NCBI RefSeq assembly: GCF_900086725.1
Contig: NZ_LT574838.1
Location: forward strand, 62,001-126,000
Length of the DNA: 64,000 nt
Reading direction: 5' to 3'
Source: Bariatricus massiliensis
Lineage (GTDB): Bacteria; Bacillota; Clostridia; Lachnospirales; Lachnospiraceae
Made by a program: the position numbers and the translations under genes. Position 1 is the stretch's first letter; the number at the start of each line of letters is the position of its first letter. The notes below the pieces were generated by a model. That model did no database searches and was not told the DNA's origin. It saw only the letters and a program-made list of their open reading frames with translations. Below, one piece after another: positions 50,929 to 60,800 of this stretch.

Positions 50929-51348
50929 TCAGCTGCGCCGAACCTCGTCAATAATGTCCTGCACACTTACAGAATCTGCCGTCATAAGGATACCTTCCCA
51001 TATCTCGCCCCATACACCTCGCGTGGGACATGACTCGCAGTCAATACCGCAGTCTGTCTCCTTCGTCAGGCAGGCAACAGGGGCCAATTCCCCCTCCGCC
51101 GCCATGAGCACTTCTTTCACCGTTATCTTAGAAGCATCCCGCGCCAGACAGTATCCTCCCTTAGCTCCCCGCACACTGGTGACCAGCTTGCTCTCCTTCA
51201 TCCCCTTCACAATACGCTCCAGATATTTTTCGGACAGCCCTCTCCGTCCGGCAATATTCTTTAAGCTCTCCAAAGATTCTTCCCCTGAGTGCATCGCTAA
51301 GTCTGTAATAATCTCAAGGGCATAGATTCCTTTCGTCGATATTCTCAT
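50929..51348 (-). CDS. Rrf2-family regulator, IscR-like with Cys cluster
   Basis: 139 residues. MRISTKGIYALEIITDLA, LSEKYLERIVKGMKESKLV, RGAKGGYCLARD are the HTH. Cys93, Cys100, Cys104 and Cys107 (ACLTKETDCGIDCESCPTR) could hold an iron-sulfur cluster as in IscR, though the spacing differs from E. coli IscR. AATTGGAGGAACACTAG before ATG 51348. No isc/suf genes are next to it. A paralogue of the gene at 50369. Confidence 0.85.
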   Translation of the reverse strand: MRISTKGIYALEIITDLAMHSGEESLESLKNIAGRRGLSEKYLERIVKGMKESKLVTSVRGAKGGYCLARDASKITVKEVLMAAEGELAPVACLTKETDCGIDCESCPTRGVWGEIWEGILMTADSVSVQDIIDEVRRS

Positions 51349-51435
51349 CTAGTGTTCCTCCAATTTGATACTTTTATTATTGTAGTTTATTTCGTCAATT
51401 GTTACAATTAAAAAACCCTAAAATTTTCAAATGTA

Positions 51436-51464
51436 TTGACATTTTCATAAAAACATGCTATTTT
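51436..51464 (+). promoter_or_regulatory. Promoter of cspA
   Basis: TTGACA (51436-51441), 17 bases, TATTTT (51459-51464). The ~65-base leader contains GACAGCA/TGCTGTC (51490-51511) before GGAGGT. Confidence 0.7.
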
Positions 51465-51536
51465 TAACAAGTATCATGTATCACAAATGGACAGCATGTA
51501 TGCGTGCTGTCTATGATTTTTTATGGAGGTATTAAG

Positions 51537-51737
51537 ATGAGTAAAGGTACAGTAAAATGGTTCAACAACCAAAAAGGCTATGGATTCCTTTCAGATGAGT
51601 CCGGTAATGATGTATTCGTACATTACAGTGGATTAAACATGGATGGTTTCAAATCATTGGAGGAAGGTCAGGCAGTTGAGTTTGAAGTTACTCAGGGCGC
51701 AAAGGGACCTCAGGCTGTCAATGTAACATTAATCTAA
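51537..51737 (+). CDS. Cold shock protein, CspA family
   Basis: 66 residues; binds single-stranded RNA/DNA. RNP1 KGYGFL (13-18) and RNP2 VFVHY (26-30) intact, in MSKGTVKWFNNQ. ATG 51537 follows ATGGAGGTATTAAG. A leader hairpin with a following T-run (51490-51522) could regulate expression, as in other csp leaders. Confidence 0.95.
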   Translation: MSKGTVKWFNNQKGYGFLSDESGNDVFVHYSGLNMDGFKSLEEGQAVEFEVTQGAKGPQAVNVTLI

Positions 51738-51810
51738 TCAAAATTTAATGTACCTTTTATATATGTAAATTTAGTTTAAATATTTAAAAGCAATACATGA
51801 AATGAGATGA

Positions 51811-51841
51811 AAGAGGGAACCGCTTCAAGCGGTTCCCTCTT
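51811..51841. terminator. Strong bidirectional terminator
   Basis: AAGAGGGAACCGC-TTCAA-GCGGTTCCCTCTT then TTTTTT. Between cspA and the ACT gene. Confidence 0.9.
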
Positions 51842-51888
51842 TTTTTATGATAGCGTCGTCTGCACATAACGTGCAGTCATCTTTCTCT

Positions 51889-52329
51889 TTAATTAATGCT
51901 CAAATTTGCCTTATAAGCCGCCTCTTCATCCCATACGTCGAACCCGCTGCCCCTTAAGATATCTACAACTCTCAGTGGGTCGTCACTCTTTATGACAGCA
52001 GAAGCGTCCTCGCCATTGGCGAAGGCATACATATATTCCACATTGATCTCACCTTCCACGATTTGGTGCATCGCCTTGGCAAGGGAGCCGGTGGCATGAG
52101 GTACACGCAGAGCCACCACATCCGTAAGCATGGCGGTAATCCCTGCCTCTTTCAGGACAGCGCGCCCCTTCTGCGGATTATTTACAATCATGCGGAGCAT
52201 CCCGTAATCCGAAGTGTCCGCCAGACTTAAGGCCACAATATTTACCTCATTGCTGCCCAGAATATTGAGTACCTCATCCAGCCGTCCGGAACGGTTCTCT
52301 AAAAATACAGATAATTGTTTGATGGTCAT
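51889..52329 (-). CDS. Tandem ACT-domain protein 1
   Basis: 146 residues from ATG 52329 (AAGGGGGAAAAG upstream; longer frames overlap the ligase). Two ACT domains (about 1-70 and 72-140; IKQLSVFLENRSGRLDEVL, and VALRVPHATGSLAKAMHQI). Small-molecule sensor, probably of an aromatic amino acid or aryl acid, given the operon. Paralogue of the gene at 53686. Confidence 0.88.
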   Translation of the reverse strand: MTIKQLSVFLENRSGRLDEVLNILGSNEVNIVALSLADTSDYGMLRMIVNNPQKGRAVLKEAGITAMLTDVVALRVPHATGSLAKAMHQIVEGEINVEYMYAFANGEDASAVIKSDDPLRVVDILRGSGFDVWDEEAAYKANLSIN

Positions 52330-52342
52330 TTTCTTTTCCCCC

Positions 52343-53659
52343 TTAAACCAGATTTCTGCGGTCAATGACACGTTTTGCTTTGCCTTCACTCCGCTCGATA
52401 GTTTTTGGCTCAACCAGCTTGACGATAACGGCAATCCCCAGCGCCTGTTTCAGCACAGCTCCAATCTCTTTCTTCAGATTATCCAGCTGACGGATTTCAT
52501 CGGAGAAGAATCTCTCATCTACTTCGACCATGACAGTCAATGTATCCATATTGTTCTCTCTGTCCACAATCATCATATAATGCGGTGCCACGTCGCCGCC
52601 CATCTTAAGCAGCGCAGTCTCCACCTGTGTCGGGAACACATTCACTCCACGGATAACCTTCATATCATCCGTACGTCCCTTGAATTTAGAGATTCTAGGG
52701 GTTGTCCTGCCGCACTCACAAGTGTCGTAAGTGATACTTGTCAAATCCTTTGTGCGGTAACGAATCAATGGCATGGCTTCCTTAGAAAGTGTAGTAAAGA
52801 CAAGTTCTCCGGTCTCTCCTTCGGCACAGGCCTCGTGAGTCTGCGGATCCAGCACTTCCGGATAAAAATGGTCATGGTGGACATGAAGTCCGGCATGGTG
52901 GATACAGTCCTGTGCCACACCTGGCCCTAACACCTCACAAAGTCCGTAAATGTCAAAACAATTGATGTGAAGTATACTTTCGATTTTCTTCCGCATTTCT
53001 TCTGTCCACGGCTCGGCTCCGTGGATTCCTGCTTTAATTTTCAAGCGGTCGACCACACCGGCCTCGGCCATAGATTCTGCCAAATGAAGCGCATAGGAAG
53101 GGGTGCACGCAAATGCCGTAGCTTCGAAATCCTCCATGCACATCATCTGACGCTGGGTATTTCCCGCTGACATAGGGATTGCCATCGCTCCCAGAGCCCT
53201 CGCCCCCAGATCCAGTCCCATTCCGCCTGTGAATAGGCCGTATCCATAACATACATGAATCCTGTCCTCCGCGGTAAGTCCCGCCATCGTCAGACATCTG
53301 GCCACACATTCTCCCCAAAGATCCGCGTCGTTCTGAGTATAGGAAGCCAGAGTGAGCTTTCCGGTCGTACCGGATGAGCCCTGCACCCTCGCTACTTCAC
53401 TTTGAGGCACCGCTAAAAGTCCAAATGGATAATTCGCGCGCAAATCTTCCTTCGTTGTAAAAGGAAGCTTCACAATATCCTCAATCCCTTTGATATCTCC
53501 GGGCTCAACACCCATTTCTTTCATCTTCTTGGTATAAAAAGGCACCTTTCCATATACTCTGTTGACAAGATCTACAAGCTTCCTGCCCTGCAGCGTCATC
53601 ATTTCATCTCGGCTGGCACATTCTGCTTTTGGATCTCTGATTCTTTCTTTCCATTCCAT
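52343..53659 (-). CDS. paaK: Phenylacetate-CoA ligase family enzyme 1
   Basis: AMP-forming ligase, ANL family, that interconverts aryl-acetate, ATP/CoA and aryl-acetyl-CoA. 438 residues: GSSGTTGKLTLASYT (about 90-104), YGYGLFTGGMG, YGLCEVLGPGVA (about 240), RYRTKDLTSI and GRTDDMKVIRGVNVFPTQVE (about 332-350). Clear homologue of the gene at 56441 (about half identical by eye in motifs). Role in the reverse (ATP-forming) sense is suggested by the operon. Confidence 0.9.
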   Translation of the reverse strand: MEWKERIRDPKAECASRDEMMTLQGRKLVDLVNRVYGKVPFYTKKMKEMGVEPGDIKGIEDIVKLPFTTKEDLRANYPFGLLAVPQSEVARVQGSSGTTGKLTLASYTQNDADLWGECVARCLTMAGLTAEDRIHVCYGYGLFTGGMGLDLGARALGAMAIPMSAGNTQRQMMCMEDFEATAFACTPSYALHLAESMAEAGVVDRLKIKAGIHGAEPWTEEMRKKIESILHINCFDIYGLCEVLGPGVAQDCIHHAGLHVHHDHFYPEVLDPQTHEACAEGETGELVFTTLSKEAMPLIRYRTKDLTSITYDTCECGRTTPRISKFKGRTDDMKVIRGVNVFPTQVETALLKMGGDVAPHYMMIVDRENNMDTLTVMVEVDERFFSDEIRQLDNLKKEIGAVLKQALGIAVIVKLVEPKTIERSEGKAKRVIDRRNLV

Positions 53660-53685
53660 TGTCTTTCTCTTCTCCTGTCTCTTTT

Positions 53686-54105
53686 CTATAACTCTTCCTC
53701 TTCCACCATCTTAACTCCGGCTTTTTCCAACACTGCCGCCGCTCTGTCGTAATCGTCCGTGGCAAAAACCATGACCGGCGCTTTTCCGTTCCTTATGATA
53801 AAAGAGTATATATAGTTCAGGCTGATTTCATTGTCCGCAAGGATTCCCAGCATATTGTTAAGGCTGCCCTGCTTATCTTCAAGTTCTACGCCCATCACTT
53901 CATGAATCCGCACAACGAATCCTTTGCTCGTCAAATATACCTTAGCTTCCTCTGTGTTGTCGACTACCAGCCTTAAGATAGCAAAATCGGGGGTGTCAAA
54001 GGACGCGATTGCACGGATGTTGATTCCGCCCTCCGTCAATTCGTTGGTCACTCTATAAAGACTCCCCGTTCTATTTTCCACAAATACAGATAACTGCTTG
54101 ATCAT
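53686..54105 (-). CDS. Tandem ACT-domain protein 2
   Basis: 139 residues, two ACT domains (MIKQLSVFVENRTGSLYRV, and MGVELEDKQGSLNNMLGIL). Its N-terminal part is close to that of the other ACT protein in the operon. Ends nearly on the ligase start. Possibly an allosteric partner or regulator of the ior/paa enzymes. Confidence 0.88.
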   Translation of the reverse strand: MIKQLSVFVENRTGSLYRVTNELTEGGINIRAIASFDTPDFAILRLVVDNTEEAKVYLTSKGFVVRIHEVMGVELEDKQGSLNNMLGILADNEISLNYIYSFIIRNGKAPVMVFATDDYDRAAAVLEKAGVKMVEEEEL

Positions 54106-54116
54106 CCTGCCACCTC

Positions 54117-54686
54117 CTATAAGCTGTAGCCCACATCGAATGCCTGCTTATTTATTTCGACTGTTTTTGGAGGAACAGTACGTTCAATCACTTCATACCA
54201 CTGTTCCCTTGTAAAATCCATATGCTGTGCCGCCAGCCCCAGAACGATTAAATTAAAAGTCCTTGAATAGCCCAGCTTCTTGGCCTCATCCGTCGCATTC
54301 ACCGAGTAGACGCTGTATGTCTCTCTCAGCTGCTCCAAAATTCCTTCCGGATATTGGGCTGCTCCGATTACAACCGGCATCGGGTCAATTCTCCAATCAT
54401 TTACGACAAGCGCCCCGTCCTTTTTCAGGAAATGAGCATACCGGAGTGCTTCCAGACGTTCGAATGCGATCAACACATCTGCCTGCCCCTCCTCAACGAT
54501 CGGTTCTGCCACTTCCTCGCCGTAGCGCACGAAGGTAACGACACTGCCACCCCGCTGGGCCATACCGTGCACTTCTGAAAGCTTCACATCATAACCAGCT
54601 CCGATGGCAAGCCCTCCTAAAATACGGCTGGTAAGCAGAGTACCCTGGCCGCCCACACCGACAATCATAATATTTTTTGCTGCCAT
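54117..54686 (-). CDS. iorB: Indolepyruvate ferredoxin oxidoreductase subunit beta
   Basis: 189 residues; the gamma-type subunit of 2-oxoacid:ferredoxin oxidoreductases: MIVGVGGQGTLLTSRIL, VKLSEVHGMAQRGGSVVTFV. Overlaps the end of iorA by one base. With iorA it oxidises aryl-pyruvates to aryl-acetyl-CoA. Confidence 0.95.
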   Translation of the reverse strand: MAAKNIMIVGVGGQGTLLTSRILGGLAIGAGYDVKLSEVHGMAQRGGSVVTFVRYGEEVAEPIVEEGQADVLIAFERLEALRYAHFLKKDGALVVNDWRIDPMPVVIGAAQYPEGILEQLRETYSVYSVNATDEAKKLGYSRTFNLIVLGLAAQHMDFTREQWYEVIERTVPPKTVEINKQAFDVGYSL

Positions 54687-56437
54687 TATCTGTCACCTTC
54701 CTTTACCAGCTCAATTGCTCCGAATTTACAGAGTGAATCACACAGACCGCATCCTGTACACATGGTATCGTCAATACGAATCGTCCCGTCTTCTGCCCTT
54801 GTCATGGCAGGACATCCCGGCTTCATGCACATTCCACATTTTTTGCACTTATCTGGAACTACCCGGTACAAAGGCTTCTTTCCCTTGGTAAGCAGCACGC
54901 ACGGAGTCTTTGTGATGATAACAGAAACCTCGTCCTTCGCCACTTCCTCTTTGACGGTCCTCTCCAAGGTTTCTAAATCAAAAGCATTGACCTCTATCAC
55001 GTTCTTCACGCCAATCGCCCGGCACAGTTCCGGAATATTGATTGCCCATGTGGGGTCTCCCTGCAAAGTCTTTCCGGTGGCGGCATGGTCTTGGTGCCCG
55101 GTCATCCCGGTGGTAGAATTATCCAGTATCATCACGGTTCCGGTCGCTTTATTATACATCATGTTCATGAGGGAATTGACGCCCGTATGTAAGAAGGTCG
55201 AGTCCCCGATAACGGCTACCCAATTCTTGATATACTCTTTTCCCTTTGCTTTTTCCATACCGTGAAGGCTGGAGATACTTGCACCCATGCAAATCGTAGT
55301 GTCCACCACGCTTAGAGGAGCTACCGCCCCCAGTGTATAGCATCCGATGTCTCCGGCCGCATGCAGTTTCAGCTTGTTCAGTACATAATAAACACTTCTG
55401 TGAGGACATCCTGGACAGAGTATAGGCGGACGTCCCGGCGCCTGCGCAGGCTTAGCAGCATCCAATTCTTGTTTCAGGATAGCCGTCCGCAGCATATTGG
55501 CACTGTACTCGCCCTGAACCGTAAAAATTTCCTTGCCGATAACCGGAACTCCCCAAGATTTCACCTGCTCCTCAATGACTGGATCCAATTCCTCCACCAC
55601 ATAGAGCGTATCTACCTTTGAGGCAAACTCTTCTATCAGCTTTCTCGGCAGAGGATTGACAATGCCAAGCTTCAGGACCGAAGCCTCCGGAAGGGCCTCC
55701 CTTACATACTGATAAGGAATTCCGCTTGTAATGACACCTATCTGCGTATCTCTCATCTCGACTCTATTGATCGACATCGTATTGACAGCTTCTGCAAGCT
55801 CCAAGTTGCGTTTTTCAATTTCGACATGGCGGAGCTTGGCATTGCCCGGCATCATGACTGTCTTCTGAACGTTCTTTACATAAGGCTTATCTTCCACTTC
55901 TATCCTGTCATAAAGCTCCACAAGCCCCTGTGAATGTGCCAGTCTTGTTGTCGTCCTGAATATCACCGGACGGTCGAACTGCTCGCTGATCTCGTAAGCT
56001 ATTTTCACATAATCTTTGGCTTCCCCGCTGTCCGAAGGCTCTATTACCGGCACCTGTGCCGCCCTCGCTACCATTCTCGTATCCTGCTCATTCTGAGAAC
56101 TGTAAAGACCCGGATCATCTGCGACAAATAAGACAAGGCCGCCATTCACTCCCATGTAGGAAACCGTGTAAAGCGGGTCGGAAGCCACATTCAATCCTAC
56201 ATGCTTCATGCATGCCATAGCCCGTACACCGGCCACACTTGCCCCGATTGCCACCTCCGTAGCAACCTTTTCATTAGGCGCCCACTCTGCGTAAAGCGCG
56301 TCTTTATATTGTACTAAGTTCTCACTGATCTCCGTGCTGGGCGTTCCCGGATATGATGCGGATACTTTCACGCCCGCCTCATAAGCTCCCCGGGCAATGG
56401 CTTCATTTCCCAGCATAATAACTTTTCTCTCTGACAT
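54686..56437 (-). CDS. iorA: Indolepyruvate ferredoxin oxidoreductase subunit alpha
   Basis: 583 residues, TPP and iron-sulfur enzyme: YPGTPSTEISE (start), GDIGCYTLGAVAPL and GDSTFLHTGVNSLMN with DNSTTGMTGHQDH (TPP site), and two 4Fe-4S sites at the C-terminus (CKKCGMCMKPGC and CTGCGLCDSLCKFG). Oxidises indole-, phenyl- and hydroxyphenyl-pyruvate to the aryl-acetyl-CoA while reducing ferredoxin. Full length. Confidence 0.96.
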   Translation of the reverse strand: MSERKVIMLGNEAIARGAYEAGVKVSASYPGTPSTEISENLVQYKDALYAEWAPNEKVATEVAIGASVAGVRAMACMKHVGLNVASDPLYTVSYMGVNGGLVLFVADDPGLYSSQNEQDTRMVARAAQVPVIEPSDSGEAKDYVKIAYEISEQFDRPVIFRTTTRLAHSQGLVELYDRIEVEDKPYVKNVQKTVMMPGNAKLRHVEIEKRNLELAEAVNTMSINRVEMRDTQIGVITSGIPYQYVREALPEASVLKLGIVNPLPRKLIEEFASKVDTLYVVEELDPVIEEQVKSWGVPVIGKEIFTVQGEYSANMLRTAILKQELDAAKPAQAPGRPPILCPGCPHRSVYYVLNKLKLHAAGDIGCYTLGAVAPLSVVDTTICMGASISSLHGMEKAKGKEYIKNWVAVIGDSTFLHTGVNSLMNMMYNKATGTVMILDNSTTGMTGHQDHAATGKTLQGDPTWAINIPELCRAIGVKNVIEVNAFDLETLERTVKEEVAKDEVSVIITKTPCVLLTKGKKPLYRVVPDKCKKCGMCMKPGCPAMTRAEDGTIRIDDTMCTGCGLCDSLCKFGAIELVKEGDR

Positions 56438-56440
56438 ATT

Positions 56441-57751
56441 TTATAATCCGTCCTTTCGTAAATCTGTTACTCTTCTTGCCTTACCCTCAAAGCGCTGAAG
56501 CGTGTGCGGCGCAACCAGCTCTATATTAGTCGCCAGACCAAGCTGAGACTTAAGGCCAGACTTGATTCGCTTCTCAAGCTCGCTCAGCTTTGTATAGCTG
56601 TCAAGCAGCCTGTCATCTATCAATTCTACGGTAATTGTCATGACGTCCAGCCTATTCTTACGCTCCACTACGATTTCATAATGAGGCCCTATTTCCGCGA
56701 TCTTAAATAGAACTTCCTCAATCTGTCCCGGGAATACGTTGACTCCACGGATAACAAGCATGTCATCCGCACGTCCTGACAAATTCTCCATGCGGCAGGT
56801 AGTACGTCCGCATTTGCACGGCTCATACATCAGCCTTGTCAAATCACCCGTGCGGTAACGGATCAGAGGAAGCGCCTCTTTCCCCAGACAGGTGACGACC
56901 AGTTCCCCCAGCTCGCCGGGTGGAAGCACCTCCCCGGTATCCGGGTCGATAATTTCCGGTATGAACCAGTCTTCATTAATATGCATGCCGCACAGCTCAG
57001 TACATTCACCTGACACTCCGGGGCCGCACAGTTCACTCATCCCGTAATTCTGCGTACACACGAACTGAGGCCCCCAGACTTTGTGCATCTCGTCGCGCAT
57101 AGGCTCCGTCATGCCTTCGCCGCCGAAAAGTCCGATATGAACGTTCAAATCCTTAGACGGGTCAATCCCGCGGGAGCGCAGCTCCTCCCCCAGATGCAGT
57201 GCATAGGAAGGCGTCGCTACCAGCAATGTTACCCCCATATCCTGTAGAAACATAATCTGCTTATTGGTGTTGCCGGAGGACATGGGAATGACGGTGGCTC
57301 CCAATTGCTCCAGTCCGCCGTGCAGTCCAAGCGCCCCGGTAAAAGTCCCGTAACCGAAAGATATCTGTGCCACATCATCCGGCGTGGCTCCTCCCATGCA
57401 GGCAATTCTCGCCACATTGTTAAGCCAGACATCCAAGTCCTTTCTTGTATATCCCACCAGCGTCGGCTTCCCCGTAGTTCCACTGCTGGCATGATAGCGG
57501 ACCATCTCTTTTTTATCCACCGCGAACAGGCCGTCAGGATAATTGTCTCTAAAATCCGCTTTGTATGTAAAAGGTAATTTTCCCAAATCCGAAAGTGTCT
57601 GGATATCCGACGGTTTTATGCCCGCCTCATCCATCTTTTTCTGATAAGGTGCAACCTTTTCGTATATATAGGATACGGTTTCCTTCAGTTTTGCCAGTTG
57701 GATTTTCTCAATCTCATCTCTTGGCAGGGTCTCTTCTTTCGCCCAAATCAT
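56441..57751 (-). CDS. paaK: Phenylacetate-CoA ligase family enzyme 2
   Basis: 436 residues from ATG 57751 (AGGAGCAAGAAA upstream). ASSGTTGKPTLVGYT, YGTFTGALGLHGG, YGMSELCGPGVSG, RYRTGDLTRL, GRADDMLVIRGVNVFPGQIE. First gene of the operon. Two ligases in one operon may differ in aryl specificity. Confidence 0.92.
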   Translation of the reverse strand: MIWAKEETLPRDEIEKIQLAKLKETVSYIYEKVAPYQKKMDEAGIKPSDIQTLSDLGKLPFTYKADFRDNYPDGLFAVDKKEMVRYHASSGTTGKPTLVGYTRKDLDVWLNNVARIACMGGATPDDVAQISFGYGTFTGALGLHGGLEQLGATVIPMSSGNTNKQIMFLQDMGVTLLVATPSYALHLGEELRSRGIDPSKDLNVHIGLFGGEGMTEPMRDEMHKVWGPQFVCTQNYGMSELCGPGVSGECTELCGMHINEDWFIPEIIDPDTGEVLPPGELGELVVTCLGKEALPLIRYRTGDLTRLMYEPCKCGRTTCRMENLSGRADDMLVIRGVNVFPGQIEEVLFKIAEIGPHYEIVVERKNRLDVMTITVELIDDRLLDSYTKLSELEKRIKSGLKSQLGLATNIELVAPHTLQRFEGKARRVTDLRKDGL

Positions 57752-57824
57752 TTTCTTGCTCCTCCTTTTGTCCAACAGGGCGCACGCCGCCTTTTCCAGT
57801 CCGGCGCACACCGCTATACCCTAT

Positions 57825-57833
57825 AGTATAGCA
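57825..57833 (-). promoter_or_regulatory. Extended -10 promoter of the paaK-ior operon
   Basis: TGCTATACT on the minus strand, about 74 bases before ATG 57751. Confidence 0.5.
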
Positions 57834-57856
57834 TAACACTTCGCCCATTTAAAGCA

Positions 57857-60800
57857 TCAATTTGCGAAATCAAAAAGAGAGAGCTGGTTACTTTCGGGCA
57901 GTTCTCCGAAAAGCCCCATTTCATCCATCAGATCGATGACCGTCTTGCTGACTTTTGTGCGCTGGCGGAAATCATCTTTGGACAGATATTTCCCCTGCTT
58001 GGATGCCTCCTCCACCGCCTCGGCCGCCTTGTCGCCCATTCCTTCTATCGTGTTCAGAGGGGGCATCAGCTTATCGCCGATAATGAGGAACTTCGACGCC
58101 TTCGCCTTGTAGATGTCTATCGGAAGGAACTCAAATCCACGGGCATACATCTCTTGAACATTTCTCATATCCTTCAGTGTATCCTGCTCTTTCTTGCTGA
58201 GCAGATTGGCATCATTCCGCTTCTTATATTCCTTCAGATGATACTCAAGCCTCTCTTTTCCCTGACACATGAGCTCATAGGAAAACGCAGACGCACGAAT
58301 GCCAAAGTATGCCGCATAATAGGCCAGCGGGTAATTGACCTTACAGTAGGCAATCCGGTAGGCCATCATGACATAGGCCGCGGCGTGGGCTTTCGGGAAC
58401 ATGTATTTAATCTTTTTACAGGACCAGATATACCAATCCGGCACATCGGCTTCTTTCATGGCCGCCTCGAACTCAGGAGTCAGCCCCTTCCCCTTTCTTA
58501 CCTTCTCCATGATAGTAAAGGAAAGCTCACTCTCCATCCCTTTATTGATTAAATAGGTCATAATATCGTCACGGGTACAGATTGCGGTAGAAATGGTGGC
58601 CTTCCCCTCCTCGATCAGAGTCTGGGCGTTGTTGAGCCATACATCCGTACCATGGGAAAGACCGGAAATCCGAATCAAATCGGAGAGGGTCTTGGGCTTT
58701 GTGTCCACCACCATCTGGATTACGAAATCCGTACCGAATTCCGGGATCCCAAGACAGCCTACGGGACAGCCCCCAATGTCTTCCGGTGTGATTCCCAGCG
58801 CCTTCGTCCCGGCAAAGAGGGACATCACATCCGGGTCGTCCAGCGGGATATCGGTGGCATAAAATATATGATTTACACCGTCATATTCATTGTCCATCGC
58901 ATCCGAGTTGATCAATTCTTCCAACGTCTTTATCATCGTAGGATCATCATGTCCCAGTATATCAAGTTTCAAAAGGTTGTGGTCGATGGAATGATAATCA
59001 AAATGCGTGGTGATGATATCCGTGGTCATATCATTCGCGGGATGCTGGATAGGCGTAAAGGAGTTGATGTCCTCCCCGTGGGGAAGTACAACAATACCGC
59101 CCGGATGCTGTCCGGTACTCCTCCGGATTCCGGTGCAGCCCTGCACAATCCTGTCTATCTCACAGTTACGTTTGCGGTCTCCACGCTCTTCATAATAGTT
59201 CTTCACATAGCCGTAGGCCGTCTTGTCTGCCAGCGCCGCTATCGTACCGGCGCGGTAAGTCTGTCCTTTTCCGAAGATTACCTCCGTATATTTATGCGCC
59301 TTACTCTGATAATCTCCGGAGAAGTTCAAATCGATATCCGGCTCCTTGTTTCCTTTGAAGCCGAGGAATGTTTCAAAGGGGATGTCGAACCCATCTTTGA
59401 TTAACTTTTTCCCGCACTTAGGGCAATTCTTGTCGGGCATGTCGTGTCCGCATCCTCCCGCGTACTTCCGCACCTCCTCGGAATCAAAGTCGCTGTAATG
59501 ACAATGTTCACAGTAGTAATGGGGACGCAGGGGATTCACCTCGGTGATTCCCGCCATAGTGGCGACAAAGGAGGAACCTACGGAGCCTCGGGAACCTACC
59601 AGATACCCGTCCTCATTGGACTTCCATACCAGTTTCTGGGCGATAATATACATTACGGCAAACCCGTTGGAGATAATGGAATTCAGCTCCCGCTCCAACC
59701 GCTCTTTTACAATGTCGGGCAGCGTCTCTCCGTACATGGAATGAGCCTTGTCGTAACAGATATCCCTGAGCAGCTGGTCGGAGTTTTCTATGACGGGCGG
59801 GCATTTATCGGGCCGGACCGGCGCTATCTTTTCTATCATATTGGCGATTTTGTTCGTATTTCCTATTACAATCTCGTAAGCCTTTTCTGAGCCAAGATAG
59901 GCAAATTCCTCCAGCATCTCCTCCGTAGTTCTCAAGTAGAGAGGCGCCTGCTCATCGGCGTCTGTAAAACCCTTTCCCGCCATGATGATCCTCCGGTACA
60001 CTTCGTCCTCCGGATCCATGAAATGAACGTCACAGGTCCCCACCACCGGCTTGTTGAACTGCGTGCCCAGCTTGACGATCTTGCGGTTAATGTCCTTGAT
60101 GTCGTCCATGGAATGAATGCTGCTGACTTTGTCACTCTCAATCATGAACTTATTATTTCCCAAGGGCTGTATTTCCAGATAATCATAAAAATCCACAATC
60201 CTCGCGATTGTCTCCGCAGATTTTCCGTTTAATAACGCCTGATACAGCTCTCCCGCCTCACAGGCGCTTCCTACCAGCAGCCCCTCCCGGTATTTATTCA
60301 GTACACTTTTCGGAATTCTGGGCCTTCTGCCATAATAGGTGAGATGGGACTCCGAAATCAGTGTATACAAGTTCACTCTTCCGATATCATTTCTTGCCAG
60401 AATGATGACATGATAGGTCGGCAGCTTGCGGATAGCGTCGGGATTCAGATTCCCAAACCGGTTTACGCCTTTTAATGTCGTGATATCCCGCTCCTTCAGC
60501 ATCTCCACGAATTTCACGAAAATCTCTGCCGTCGCCCCCGCATCATCCACCGCCCGGTGATGATTCTCAAGGGAAATATTCAGGGCCTTCGCCACCGTAT
60601 CCAGCTTAAATCTGGACAGGGACGGGAGCAGAACTCTGGCAAGGGCCACAGTATCCACCGACACAAAGTGTGGTTCTATATCCTGATAACGGCAGTTCTG
60701 CTCAATAAATCCCACGTCAAATCCCGCGTTGTGGGCTACAAGAACCGCGTCCCCTACAAATTCCAAAAACTGTGGGAGAACCGTCTCGATATACGGTGAA

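Noticed and set aside
58652..59404. Open frame of 250 codons on the plus strand inside polC
   Set aside because: Antisense to conserved polymerase motifs; composition typical of shadow frames.
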